From Clostridiaceae bacterium (GTDB lineage Bacteria > Bacillota > Clostridia > Lutisporales > Lutisporaceae), in NCBI GenBank assembly GCA_028697435.1, contig JAQVFD010000023.1, forward strand, positions 1 through 13,941: a DNA stretch of 13,941 nt, read 5' to 3'. The notes beneath the pieces were generated by a model. The model made no database searches. It worked only from the letters and a program-made list of their open reading frames with translations, and had not been told where the DNA came from. This document shows, one piece after another, positions 1-7,986 of the stretch. Both the position numbers and the translations under genes were made by a program. Each line of letters starts with the position of its first letter. The stretch's first letter is position 1.

Positions 1-452
1 TCAATCAGTTGAATAATTGATGCAACTGCTCCCACTGGGAAGGATGCATATAACCACACTGCTGAAACAGGTATTGTATTATATGTTGCATGTATTGTAG
101 CCTTAAATATTTCGTCTGTAACTGATAGCCCAAGTAATAATAATGCAATACTTATTAACATAATCATGATTTCCAAATTAATAGATAAACTATTGGACCT
201 TTTCGAGATCCTGTCAATTAAAAAATCAAGCTGTATATGTTCCGACCTTTTATATGCAACACTTATTCCCAAAAATACCATCCAGGAAAAAAGTAGTATG
301 GTTACCTCATAGGACCATATTATTGGCTTGTTCAAAATAAATCTGGTAAATACTCCTACCCCATTGACTATAGTCAATAGTATAAAAAGCAATACAATAA
401 CCTTTTCAAATATCGAGTTGACAGTATTGCTCAGTTTGCTAACAAAACTCAT
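1..452 (-). CDS. dctQ: TRAP transporter small permease DctQ (3' end outside window)
   Basis: This is the small membrane subunit of a TRAP (tripartite ATP-independent periplasmic) transporter. With the large subunit DctM and a binding protein it drives uptake of an organic acid or sugar acid with a cation gradient. The reading frame is open from an ATG at 452 to the window edge, about 150 residues. It is preceded by an excellent AGGAGG ribosome binding site. Hydrophobic segments fall at about residues 15-35 (VIVLLFILLTIVNGVGVF), 47-65 (TILLFSWMVFLGISVAYKR), 87-110 (INLEIMIMLISIALLLLGL) and near the edge. The WSYEV then SWMVFLGISVAYKRSEHI pattern is typical of DctQ: a conserved Trp/Glu loop, then a charged loop after helix 2. 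It follows dctP by 108 nt in the same direction. The C-terminus and the expected dctM lie beyond position 1. The family call is firm; the substrate is unknown. Confidence 0.88.
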   Translation of the reverse strand, partial: MSFVSKLSNTVNSIFEKVIVLLFILLTIVNGVGVFTRFILNKPIIWSYEVTILLFSWMVFLGISVAYKRSEHIQLDFLIDRISKRSNSLSINLEIMIMLISIALLLLGLSVTDEIFKATIHATYNTIPVSAVWLYASFPVGAVASIIQLI

Positions 453-509
453 CAAATTCTCCTCCTATACAAAAGACATTGTGCAAATCCAGTAGAGAAA
501 TTTTGTTAT

Positions 510-541
510 AGCAGTGTCCGGTATATATCCCGGACACTGCT
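510..541 (-). promoter_or_regulatory. Perfect 12-bp stem-loop between dctP and dctQ
   Basis: Positions 510-521 (AGCAGTGTCCGG) and 530-541 (CCGGACACTGCT) are exact reverse complements around an 8-nt AT-rich loop. The hairpin begins about 20 nt after the dctP stop. No continuous U tract follows on either strand, so it does not look like a complete intrinsic terminator. Its place between a binding-protein gene and a permease gene suggests partial attenuation or protection of the dctP mRNA 3' end, giving more binding protein than permease. The structure is seen directly; the role is inferred. Confidence 0.6.
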
Positions 542-560
542 GAAATCATAAGCTATAATA

Positions 561-1622
561 CTATTTCATTGATTTTATTTCATTTTGTACTCTTTCTATC
601 ATTTCCTTGCCAAGTACAGGCTCCCATTTTTCATAAACGCCTTTAGTAGCCTCTCTGAATGGATCAAGATTGGGTTTTGATACTGTCATGCCTTTTGCCG
701 CAAGATCTTCCAACCAGCCTGTTTCGTTTTCTGCAACCATCTTTCTGTGTTCCTGTGCAAATTTCACTGCACCTTCCTTTAACAATTCCTGCACATCTGC
801 CGGAAGTGTCTGCCATACCTTTTCACTTGCTATCATCGGACAAGATTCATACTTATGATTCGTAATGGAAATATATTTCTGTACTTCATAGAATTTAGAA
901 GCGTATATATTGGTGATTGGATTCTCTTGTCCATCAAATGTCTTCTGCTGCAATGCAAGATACAGTTCTGCAAAATTGAATGGAGTAGGTTGCGCACCCA
1001 GAGATTTAAATATATCTATAGTCATCTTGCTTTCAGGTGCTCTAAGTTTAAGTCCCTTCAAGTCTTCAGGCTTTTCAATCGGTCTTACACTGTTTGTAAC
1101 CTGTCTGATTCCATTTTCCCAGTATGCTAATATCCTGATACCTTTTGCCGGCAAATCCTTTGCAATCTCTTCGCCGATAGCTCCGTCTAAGATTTTTCCT
1201 GCTTGTTCAGTATTGTCAAATAAGAACGGAAGCTCTACAATTGACATTTTGGGTTCATGATTTGACAACAAACTTTGAGAGTTGATTGATAAATCAAGAT
1301 TACCCATCATAATCATCTCAATCATCTGCTTGTCAGTACCCAATACTTCCGAGGGATACAAGTCGATTTGAATTCTTCCCTTAGACTGTTCTTCCACCCA
1401 AGCCTTGAACTTCTCTGCAGTTAAATGACGGGGATTTGTAGTTGCTCCACCATAACCAAGCTTAAGCACATATTCAGCCTTTGCTACTTCTTCTTTTGTT
1501 TCTGTCTTTTCCGGTTCAGCTGCAGGTTCCTCAGTTTTGTTAGGAGTCAGATTACCACATCCTGATGCAAAAACCATAAGTAATACCAGCAATAAAGAAA
1601 TGACTACAAAACCTTTTTTCAT
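561..1622 (-). CDS. dctP: TRAP transporter substrate-binding lipoprotein, DctP family
   Basis: This is the extracytoplasmic solute-binding protein of the TRAP system, 353 residues. I chose the ATG at 1622 because it is preceded by GGAGGGG at good spacing and opens a classic lipoprotein signal: Met-Lys-Lys, a hydrophobic core, then lipobox ASGC with Cys22. A longer frame running up to 1700 would place this signal internally. After an acidic, Glu/Lys-rich linker (residues about 28-50) comes the DctP domain to the end. LKLRAPES holds Arg194, the family's carboxylate-binding Arg, and DGQENP (residues 230-235) is the conserved Asn/Pro segment. The lipid anchor fits a Gram-positive host. It lies 55 nt downstream of the dehydrogenase gene and upstream of dctQ. 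The conserved Arg implies a carboxylate ligand such as a dicarboxylate, keto acid or sugar acid; which one cannot be read here. Confidence 0.93.
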   Translation of the reverse strand: MKKGFVVISLLLVLLMVFASGCGNLTPNKTEEPAAEPEKTETKEEVAKAEYVLKLGYGGATTNPRHLTAEKFKAWVEEQSKGRIQIDLYPSEVLGTDKQMIEMIMMGNLDLSINSQSLLSNHEPKMSIVELPFLFDNTEQAGKILDGAIGEEIAKDLPAKGIRILAYWENGIRQVTNSVRPIEKPEDLKGLKLRAPESKMTIDIFKSLGAQPTPFNFAELYLALQQKTFDGQENPITNIYASKFYEVQKYISITNHKYESCPMIASEKVWQTLPADVQELLKEGAVKFAQEHRKMVAENETGWLEDLAAKGMTVSKPNLDPFREATKGVYEKWEPVLGKEMIERVQNEIKSMK

Positions 1623-1677
1623 TAATTTCCCCTCCTTAATTTTAAATGTATTAGTTAATTGTAAATTATGTCCCAGC

Positions 1678-2478
1678 CTAATCCATGTGTGAACCACCAT
1701 TTATATCAATATCCTCACCGGTTATATATGCAGCTCCATCTGATGCAAGAAATGCAACAGTTTCTGCAACTTCAATAGCATAACCCAGCCTTCCGACCGG
1801 CACTGAAGCAATTATTGCCTGTTCTACTTCTGTAGGCAGCTCGGCATTCTTGAAGTTAATAGGATCAACTCCCAAAGCTGCACTATTCTTTCTAATATTT
1901 GTTTCTATCATACCCGGGCAAACACTGTTGACTGTTATTCCATACTCAGCAACTTCTCTTGCAAGAGCTTTTGCAAAGCCAAGTACTCCGGCTTTTGCAG
2001 CTGAGTAATGGGCACCTCCATATACTCCTCCTCCTCTTTTGGCAGATACGGAGCTAAGATTTACAATTCTTCCGTAATTTTGCTTCATCATAGATTTCAA
2101 TACTGCTTTAGAGCAAAGGAATGTACCCTTTAAATTAACGGCAATGATCCTGTCCCAGTCAGCTTCAGGCGTATCTATTACTTTTACCGGCTGTGTTATA
2201 CCTGCACTGTTAACCAGAATGTCCACCTTGCCAAATTCATTTAAGGCAGAATCCACCATTCCATCCACACTTGCAGAATTTGCTACATCCACTTGGACAG
2301 CAATAGCTTTCCTTCCAAAACTTCTGACTTCTTCCGATACTTCTTTTGCTCCTTCAAGGTTATAGTCCGCTACAACTACATCTGCTCCGTTTTTGGCAAG
2401 GAAAAGTGCTATCTCTCTTCCTATACCTTGCCTGGAGCCTGCCCCTGTTATTAGTGCTACTCTTCCTTTAAAATCCAT
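1678..2478 (-). CDS. Short-chain dehydrogenase/reductase (SDR), probably NAD-dependent
   Basis: This is a classical SDR oxidoreductase of 266 residues acting in the cytoplasm on an alcohol or ketone. The Rossmann motif is TGAGSRQGIG (residues 11-20), with two residues more than the usual TGxxxGIG. NSAG follows at 90-93, Asn115, Ser142/143, and the catalytic YSAAK with Tyr158 and Lys162. Asp38 at the end of the second strand (VVVADYN) would bind the ribose of NAD, so NAD is preferred over NADP by family rules. The C-terminal GEDIDINGG is typical of FabG-like and polyol/sugar dehydrogenases. The start is ATG 2478, with AAGGAGG 7 nt upstream; an in-frame TTG lies directly before it. Its position between rpiR and a TRAP transporter suggests it oxidises or reduces the imported sugar acid or polyol rather than working in fatty acid synthesis. 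The exact substrate is unknown. Confidence 0.9.
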   Translation of the reverse strand: MDFKGRVALITGAGSRQGIGREIALFLAKNGADVVVADYNLEGAKEVSEEVRSFGRKAIAVQVDVANSASVDGMVDSALNEFGKVDILVNSAGITQPVKVIDTPEADWDRIIAVNLKGTFLCSKAVLKSMMKQNYGRIVNLSSVSAKRGGGVYGGAHYSAAKAGVLGFAKALAREVAEYGITVNSVCPGMIETNIRKNSAALGVDPINFKNAELPTEVEQAIIASVPVGRLGYAIEVAETVAFLASDGAAYITGEDIDINGGSHMD

Positions 2479-2548
2479 CAAAAAGCCTCCTTATTTATTT
2501 GAAATTTGGACTGACAAAAATTATCAACAGTTTATTACCCGTTCTTAT

Positions 2549-3418
2549 CTACTTCAGCTTAGTAACGTCAAGTATTTCTTTATATTTCTTCACGTTACCG
2601 GCATATTTATCATAGTTTCTTGTAAGTACACCTACCTGTAAAATACCTATTATACAAATTTCACTTATTCGGGCAGCAGGTAAGTCACTAAGAAATGGTT
2701 TAGTTTTTGTGCTTGCATAAAGCACTATGTCAGAATGCTCCTTAATTAATGAGTTTATATTTCCGGTTATAAGAATAGTAGTTGCACCAGCCTCCTTTGC
2801 AATTTTCATCGAATTATATGTGTTTCTGATATTTCCGCTGTGTGCAAATCCTATTGCAACATCACCTCTCTTTAGTTGGGACGCTGCTAATGCATGCAAA
2901 TTCGCATCGTTTGAAACCCTGCAGGGTATACCGATATGTAAGAATAAATTAAATGCTGTAAGAGCAATAGAGCCTGAACCTCCTTCACCAAACAACTCTA
3001 CTTTGCTGGCATTAGAAATTGCTGTAACGGCTTTTTCTACTTCGTTATCATCAAGTATCATCATTGTGTCGTCTATAACGCTCTTATTAAATTGAAATGT
3101 TTTTTGTTTAAGGACTTTTATTGAGTCATTTTCGTTAATTTGCTCCATTTCTCCGGCAGGAGACAAAAGTTCTCGCTCTATATAGAATCTGAGTTCATTG
3201 TAACCTTTGAAGCCTAACGTTTTGCAAAATCTCGATATTGTAGGTGGGCTTGTACCTGTATTCTCAGCCAGTATATTTATGGATATGTTCGCTACATTGT
3301 CTTTCTCTTCTAATATGTAGTCTGCAATCCTCTTTTCTGAGGCACTTAAAAAATCATAACTTTGCCTTATCCTCGAAAGATATTCCGTATATTCTTTCTC
3401 TATTTTAATCACCACCAT
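2549..3418 (-). CDS. RpiR/MurR family transcriptional regulator (HTH + SIS)
   Basis: This is a sugar-phosphate-responsive transcription factor of 289 residues. The N-terminal domain (about 1-80) carries the RpiR helix-turn-helix: ISINILAENTGTSPPTISRF followed by CKTLGFKGYNELR. The C-terminal half (about 137-270) is a SIS phosphosugar-binding domain, with FGEGGSGSIA (143-152) and FAHSGNIRNT (191-200) as the two phosphosugar loops. It is the first gene of the operon with the dehydrogenase 70 nt downstream, so it most likely senses the phosphorylated product of the imported compound. The start is uncertain: ATG 3418 is followed by two GTG codons and lacks a clear Shine-Dalgarno site, but no later start preserves the usual N-terminus. 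A sigma-A promoter and palindromes lie just upstream. Family assignment is firm; activator versus repressor cannot be told. Confidence 0.92.
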   Translation of the reverse strand: MVVIKIEKEYTEYLSRIRQSYDFLSASEKRIADYILEEKDNVANISINILAENTGTSPPTISRFCKTLGFKGYNELRFYIERELLSPAGEMEQINENDSIKVLKQKTFQFNKSVIDDTMMILDDNEVEKAVTAISNASKVELFGEGGSGSIALTAFNLFLHIGIPCRVSNDANLHALAASQLKRGDVAIGFAHSGNIRNTYNSMKIAKEAGATTILITGNINSLIKEHSDIVLYASTKTKPFLSDLPAARISEICIIGILQVGVLTRNYDKYAGNVKKYKEILDVTKLK

Positions 3419-3437
3419 TAAAAATTAACGCTAATAA

Positions 3438-3548
3438 GAATTTCATGAAAATTCGAGTAATGAAAATATTTACTCTATTTGCACTAATTATATAAAAATA
3501 ATTTCAGGTTGTCTATAGATTTATGAAAATATTTTCATATTTTCATTG
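3438..3548. promoter_or_regulatory. Cluster of TGAAAATATT palindromes, candidate RpiR operators
   Basis: An 18-bp perfect palindrome, TATGAAAATATTTTCATA, lies at 3522-3539, just upstream of the rpiR -35 box. A second site at 3455-3475, just downstream of the predicted start point, shares the 12-mer ATGAAAATATTT and has GAGTAA/TTACTC arms. An inverted half-site occurs at 3536-3548, and a weaker palindrome, GAATTTCATGAAAATTC, at 3438-3454. RpiR regulators commonly bind AT-rich palindromes with TGAAA/TTTCA ends, so autoregulation is likely. The sites also lie upstream of the divergent germination operon. Binding is inferred; the symmetry is seen directly. Confidence 0.55.
3487..3515 (-). promoter_or_regulatory. 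Sigma-A promoter for the rpiR-SDR-TRAP operon
   Basis: On the minus strand TAGACA (3515-3510) is separated by exactly 17 nt from a perfect TATAAT (3492-3487). Transcription should start near 3480, leaving a leader of about 60 nt before rpiR. It is the best vegetative promoter match I found in the window. The palindromes on either side suggest regulation by the RpiR protein itself. Confidence 0.72.
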
Positions 3549-3645
3549 TTATTTTTGTAACACATTCCATTTCCCATTATGAACTTATAGAATAATAATG
3601 ACTATTTAGGAAAAAATACATAAAAAGTTCAAAGGTTGTGGGTTG

Positions 3646-5316
3646 ATGAATCTTATTTTGGCAATTAAAAACATTATCATATATAAAGAACCAAAAAATA
3701 CTTATGAGTTTGAGTTACTGGAGGACGAACAAGAGGACATGAAGTCCGGGGCTGACCATACCTCATATGGAAATGACACGAGCGCAGCTCAAAGTCTGGA
3801 CAATTCTAATAATGTATATAAGGAACTGAACAAAAACATAGAGGAAATTAAGCAGGAATTTCATTTTCCTACCAATAAGGATATTGTGATCAGAGAATTT
3901 AAAGTAATGCGGAAAACTAATGCCTGTATAGTTTATATTGACGGTATGGCCGATAAAAGCACTATAAACGATTATATACTGCGTCAGTTAATGACTGATC
4001 AGGAAATGTACGAAGATACGAAAATAAGTATAGATTATATTACAAATAATCTGCTTGCTATTAATCAAATCACAAAGCATATAAGCCTTGATCAGGTTAT
4101 AATGCAGATTTTAAACGGCCTTACCGCACTTTTTGTAGAAGGCTGTGAAGAGTGTATTGTTATAGAGAGTCGGGGTTACGAAAAAAGAAATATTACTAAA
4201 CCCGAAGTAGAAATGGTCATTAAAGGACCCAATGAGGCATTTACGGAGAATCTGCGTACCAACCTGACATTAGTGCGAAAAATCATAAGGAATAAAGAAC
4301 TGGTTACCGAATTCGTGCCTCTGGGAAAAACAGATAACTTGACCTGCGCGATTATGTATATTAAAGGGATAACCAACCCCAAAATTGTACGGGAAGTAAA
4401 GAGGAGAATCACCGGTCTTGATGTTGATATCATTGCAGGGAGTGGTGGTCTGGAACAATTGATTGAAGATCACCCTTTATCTCTGTTCTCTCAATTATTA
4501 ACCACCGAGCGGCCTGATAAAACGGCATTATATTTAATGTACGGAAAGATTGCCATTATTTGTGAGGGCTCACCTTATGCGAGCTTAGCTCCGGTAACAT
4601 TTTTTCATTTTTTCCACAGCCCTGAGGATTATTTTCTTCATTGGCAATTCAGTACATTTCTGAGGCTTATCAGATGGGTTGCCACCAGCCTGGCATTGTT
4701 TTTGCCCGGTCTTTTCATTGCCCTTACTATATATCATCAGGAGATGATTCCAACAGAGCTTCTGTTTGCACTTTCCAATGCAAGGGAACATGTCCCTCTT
4801 CCCACGTTATTTGAGCTGTTGGCTATGGAGATAACCTTCGAGCTTATACGCGAAGGAGGTTTGCGTATACCCGGGGCAATCGGTCAGGCTATAGGTATTA
4901 TCGGCGCTGTTGTTCTGGGTCAGGCATCTGTAGCCGCCGGTCTTGCCAGTCCCATTTTAATAATGGTTGTTTCAATTGCCGGATTGAGCAGCTTTGCAAT
5001 ACCTAATTACAGCATAGCATTTGCCATCAGGTTAATGAGATTTGTATTTACTTTCTTTGGTGGGATTGCAGGTCTTTACGGTATTACGGCAGGTATTTTT
5101 ATTTTCGGCGGCCTTGCCTGCTCAATGAAATCCTTTGGTGTGCCCTACTTCAGCCCGATTGCACCAAAAACGAAAGCAGAACACAACATTGGCATTATTG
5201 CGCCTCCCTGGACCCTCAAAGAAAGAGCGGACTATCTTAATACCGGCAACAGAAGCAGAACGGGGGGCACAGTGCGAGGCTGGATACGGCAAGACAAAAG
5301 AGGGAACGATAAATGA
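3646..5316 (+). CDS. gerA: Spore germination protein, GerA family (germinant receptor subunit A)
   Basis: This is the A subunit of a GerA-type germinant receptor, an inner-membrane spore complex that senses nutrients and triggers ion release. It has 556 residues, within the usual family range of about 480-560. A charged N-terminal extension (about 1-65) precedes two cytoplasmic soluble subdomains. The family signature GPNEAFTENLRTNLTLVRK begins near residue 192. The membrane domain starts near residue 334. It holds RIPGAIGQAIGIIGAVVLGQ (from about 407) and SFGVPYFSPIAP (about 496-507), both hallmark GerA segments. The start is ATG 3646; TTG 3643 directly before it is possible, with AAGG upstream. 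Its TGA overlaps the next ATG (ATGA), so translation is coupled. Upstream, TTGTAA-N17-TATGAA (3555-3583) is a weak vegetative-type promoter match, and I found no convincing sigma-G match. The family is certain; the germinant cannot be predicted. Confidence 0.96.
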   Translation: MNLILAIKNIIIYKEPKNTYEFELLEDEQEDMKSGADHTSYGNDTSAAQSLDNSNNVYKELNKNIEEIKQEFHFPTNKDIVIREFKVMRKTNACIVYIDGMADKSTINDYILRQLMTDQEMYEDTKISIDYITNNLLAINQITKHISLDQVIMQILNGLTALFVEGCEECIVIESRGYEKRNITKPEVEMVIKGPNEAFTENLRTNLTLVRKIIRNKELVTEFVPLGKTDNLTCAIMYIKGITNPKIVREVKRRITGLDVDIIAGSGGLEQLIEDHPLSLFSQLLTTERPDKTALYLMYGKIAIICEGSPYASLAPVTFFHFFHSPEDYFLHWQFSTFLRLIRWVATSLALFLPGLFIALTIYHQEMIPTELLFALSNAREHVPLPTLFELLAMEITFELIREGGLRIPGAIGQAIGIIGAVVLGQASVAAGLASPILIMVVSIAGLSSFAIPNYSIAFAIRLMRFVFTFFGGIAGLYGITAGIFIFGGLACSMKSFGVPYFSPIAPKTKAEHNIGIIAPPWTLKERADYLNTGNRSRTGGTVRGWIRQDKRGNDK

Positions 5317-6410
5317 TAAAAGAGGGCAAATTTGGTGTTCAGGAAGCCATATGCCTTACCTGGATAACAATAGTTTCTAAAGTTTTTTTCTCAAGTCCTG
5401 CAGTACTTGCAAGGCTTATTGGCAGCACGGGTTGGTATGCTACTTTGATATCAGCTGCGGTTGCTCTTTTGGGTTTCAGTTTTATTTATTTATTATTGAA
5501 GCGTTTCCCTGACAAAGGAATCGTAGAAATATTTGATATAGCCTTTGGGCGGGTTATTGGATTTATAATTTCCTGTATATTAGGATTATATATGCTTTTT
5601 ATTACTGTTGCCAGGACAAGTGAATTATCGGGATTCCTAAGGGTTTATGTCGCCCCCCAAAGCCCTAACTGGTTCATTATCGGCATTTTTGTTGTCTGTA
5701 TTTATACACTTTCCATATTGGGCTTAGAGAGTATTGCAAGGCTTTCGAAGCTGTTAATATATCCCTTGTTGCTCGGATTTTTAACCGTCTTGCTTCTCGG
5801 TGTGCAGAATTATGACTTTAACAACTTGTTCCCCGCCTTTGGATACGGTCTGGATAAAATAGCTTACAATGGTATTTTAAGAAGCTCTGTTTATGGCGAA
5901 GTGATTATATTGGCGATATTCGCCAAATCCTTTCAAGGCGCCAGGTTTATTAAAAAAGAGGGCATAATCGGTATTTCGCTATCTGCTGCAATTATTTCTC
6001 TATCGCTTCTCTGCTGTTCATTGACTTTTCCTTATTACATAGAACAAGAAATAACTTCGCCTATGTACGAGTTATCAACGCTTATAGATTATGGAAGATT
6101 CGTTCAGAGAGTTGAGGCAATATTTTTATATGTATGGATTATGAGCAATTTTATATCGGCAACCGTAGTCTTTTATTCGTTCATGTCGATATTCTGTTAT
6201 ACTTTCAGAATACCGGACAAGAAACCAATCATAATTGGCAGTTGTATTATCCTCTACACTGTATCTTTAATGCACAAGAATATCATATCCATTATTTTAG
6301 GATACATTTCAATTATAAGAAATTTTGGTTCGTTACCGCTGTTTGTGCTGCCGCTAATAACCTTGATCGCAGTAATGATCAGGAAAAAGGGAGAGAATAC
6401 GAATGCGTAA
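5313..6410 (+). CDS. gerB: Spore germination protein, GerAB/GerB family (receptor subunit B)
   Basis: This is the integral membrane B subunit of the germinant receptor, related to APC-superfamily amino acid transporters and thought to bind the germinant. It has 365 residues and is almost wholly hydrophobic, with about ten predicted membrane helices, the family norm. The opening segment, KFGVQEAICLTWITIVSKVFFSSP in outline, matches the first helix of GerB proteins. Other helices are clear near residues 33-55, 78-100, 113-135, 141-160, 185-205, 217-240, 270-290, 303-320 and 336-355. It starts inside the stop of the A gene (ATGA at 5313) with GAGGGA upstream. Its end overlaps the C gene by 8 nt (ATGCGTAA), consistent with stoichiometric A:B:C production from one mRNA. 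Confidence 0.95.
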   Translation: MIKEGKFGVQEAICLTWITIVSKVFFSSPAVLARLIGSTGWYATLISAAVALLGFSFIYLLLKRFPDKGIVEIFDIAFGRVIGFIISCILGLYMLFITVARTSELSGFLRVYVAPQSPNWFIIGIFVVCIYTLSILGLESIARLSKLLIYPLLLGFLTVLLLGVQNYDFNNLFPAFGYGLDKIAYNGILRSSVYGEVIILAIFAKSFQGARFIKKEGIIGISLSAAIISLSLLCCSLTFPYYIEQEITSPMYELSTLIDYGRFVQRVEAIFLYVWIMSNFISATVVFYSFMSIFCYTFRIPDKKPIIIGSCIILYTVSLMHKNIISIILGYISIIRNFGSLPLFVLPLITLIAVMIRKKGENTNA

Positions 6411-7674
6411 AGTAATCATCATGTTGATTTTATGTACTTTTTTGCTAAGCTTAACCTCTTGTTTTGATTCTATCGAAATGGATGATTTGCTGTATGTTAT
6501 TGCCATAGGAGTAGATAAGGGAATATCCGACAAATGGCGATTAACGATACAGTTTCCCACCATGCAAGAAGGTGGCGGGCAGATGCAATCCGTCAGCGGA
6601 GGCAGCTCTGGATCAAGCGGGCACAGTTATGCTTCTATTGATGCGCCTTCGTTCTTTACAGGTATTGATATGTTAAACGCCTCCTTACCAAGAAAGCTTG
6701 ATTTCACACATGCGCAAATCATTGTATTTTCCGAAGAACTGGCTGAAGGTGGGCTTATTGGGGAATATATAGCACCCATAGCCAGATTCGGGGATATCCG
6801 CAGAAGCTCCCATGTATTTGTTGTTAAGGGAAAAGCAATGGATTTTATAAAAGAAAATAAGCCTTTGATCGGTACAACATTATCAAAGAACTTTCAAGTG
6901 CTTGCACATGCAAGTGAAAATACCGGTTTCTTTCCACATGTTACACTTGAGAACTTCTACGAAGATCTCAAATCCCCCTATGGGCAGACAATTGCTGCTA
7001 TGGCCTCAGTAAATGATTTAAAAAGCTTTGCCGGGGAGGGCGAGCCTTGGGGAACGGAATTCAAAACGGGGGGAAGCTATTTTGCAGGTCAACTCCCGCG
7101 GACCGGCAAAAATAAAATAGAGGTATGGGGAACCGCATTATTTAACGGCGATAAGATGGTAGATAAGCTTAACGGAGATGAAACCCGATTCTTGCTTATG
7201 ATACGAGGCGAATTCAGGCAAGGCCGCTATACAATGAAAGACCCTAAACGACCTGAGGTAATAATAGCTTTGGATGTCAGAATTTCCAAGAAGCCCGAAA
7301 TTGAAATAGATATCAAAGACGAGAATCCCGAAATCCGACTAAAGTTTCAGCTGGATGCTGATATTCTATCCGTACAGAGCATGATAGATTATGAAAATCC
7401 GGAACTTTTGCCATTATTGGAGGAAAATTTTAAAAAAACCGTAGAGGAAGGAATTATGGCACTTATTAAAAAATGCCAGGACTTGAATACGGATGTTTTT
7501 TATTTCGGCGAAAATGCTGCGAAGAACTTTTTTACCATTGATGAATATGAAAGCTATAACTGGAACAGCCGTTTTAAGGAAGCTAGAGTGATTGTCGATG
7601 TCGACTTTGCCATCCGAAGGACCGGAACGCAGATAAAAAGCTATCCTATAAAAGATCCGATAGGAGTGGAATAG
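6403..7674 (+). CDS. gerC: Germinant receptor lipoprotein, Ger(x)C family (subunit C)
   Basis: This is the lipoprotein subunit of the germinant receptor, exposed on the outer face of the spore inner membrane. It has 423 residues. The N-terminal signal ends in lipobox LTSC with Cys20, followed by the family hallmark FDSIEMDDLLYVIAIGVDKG. The C-terminal part contains the GerAC domain, with FKKTVEEGIMALIKKCQ and the W-x-x-R-F-K-E segment near residues 386-392, then V-x-V-D-x-x-I-R-R-T-G. A Gly/Ser-rich loop at about residues 60-78 (EGGGQMQSVSGGSSGSSGHS) is long and could be a species-specific insertion. The start overlaps the end of the B gene by 8 nt, and GGGAGAG precedes it. Right after the stop a small membrane protein gene begins. 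Confidence 0.95.
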   Translation: MRKVIIMLILCTFLLSLTSCFDSIEMDDLLYVIAIGVDKGISDKWRLTIQFPTMQEGGGQMQSVSGGSSGSSGHSYASIDAPSFFTGIDMLNASLPRKLDFTHAQIIVFSEELAEGGLIGEYIAPIARFGDIRRSSHVFVVKGKAMDFIKENKPLIGTTLSKNFQVLAHASENTGFFPHVTLENFYEDLKSPYGQTIAAMASVNDLKSFAGEGEPWGTEFKTGGSYFAGQLPRTGKNKIEVWGTALFNGDKMVDKLNGDETRFLLMIRGEFRQGRYTMKDPKRPEVIIALDVRISKKPEIEIDIKDENPEIRLKFQLDADILSVQSMIDYENPELLPLLEENFKKTVEEGIMALIKKCQDLNTDVFYFGENAAKNFFTIDEYESYNWNSRFKEARVIVDVDFAIRRTGTQIKSYPIKDPIGVE

Positions 7675-7848
7675 ATGAAGTATATTATCGTTGTTCTTCT
7701 GTTTGCTGTGTTGATCTATCAATTAAGCTTTGCCAGGTATAACTGGGCAAAAAAGAATCGGCTTGCAGCTATAGGTTCGATAATTATCGGTCTTCTGGCA
7801 TTTATGCTTCCGCTTTACTTGATTTTTTGGGGAAAATATGAAATTTAG
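7675..7848 (+). CDS. Small two-helix membrane protein, candidate germinant receptor D subunit
   Basis: A 57-codon gene starts with ATG directly after the TAG of the C gene, with AGGAG 8 nt upstream of the start. The protein has an N-terminal helix (about residues 3-20, YIIVVLLFAVLIYQLSF), a short basic loop (RYNWAKKNR, 21-29) and a second helix (about 31-52, AAIGSIIIGLLAFMLPLYLIF) ending in WGKYEI. Several Bacillus germinant receptor operons encode a D subunit of about 60-80 residues with two membrane helices that modulates germination. Place, size and topology all match. Primary sequence similarity cannot be judged by eye for so small a protein. The close spacing, the good ribosome binding site and the terminator just after it argue that it is a real gene. 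Confidence 0.78.
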   Translation: MKYIIVVLLFAVLIYQLSFARYNWAKKNRLAAIGSIIIGLLAFMLPLYLIFWGKYEI

Positions 7849-7864
7849 GATATTACATTTCAAA

Positions 7865-7890
7865 GGTGCGGCCTGCGCCGCACCCTTTTA
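7865..7890 (+). terminator. Rho-independent terminator of the germinant receptor operon
   Basis: GGTGCGGC (7865-7872) pairs with GCCGCACC (7877-7884) around a CTGC loop, followed by CTTTTA. It begins 17 nt after the stop of the last operon gene. An upstream AAA partly pairs with the T run, so it may also stop transcripts arriving from the convergent sugar operon, which ends 102 nt away. The rest of the gap to 7986 holds only a small AT-rich hairpin (7905-7920) and nothing I can assign. Confidence 0.8.
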
Positions 7891-7986
7891 TATAAATTGC
7901 CTCCCGATATTACTATATCGAAAAGCAACAATTATATCATAATACATACTATGCAAGGCTTTTAAAAATGGGAACATTGCAGCCTG

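Noticed and set aside
510..541. The dctP-dctQ stem as an intrinsic terminator
   Set aside because: No U tract follows on either strand, and dctQ downstream belongs to the same transporter.
1623..1700. A 26-residue upstream extension of the DctP protein
   Set aside because: It would bury the lipoprotein signal and overlap the dehydrogenase stop. The ATG at 1622 has a strong ribosome binding site.
3595..3645. A sigma-G promoter directly upstream of the germinant receptor operon
   Set aside because: A GAATA at 3590 has no CATNNTA box at the right spacing, so I could not support it from the sequence.
7905..7920. CGATAT/ATATCG hairpin as the terminator of the sugar operon
   Set aside because: The stem is six AT-rich pairs and lacks a U tract in the minus direction.
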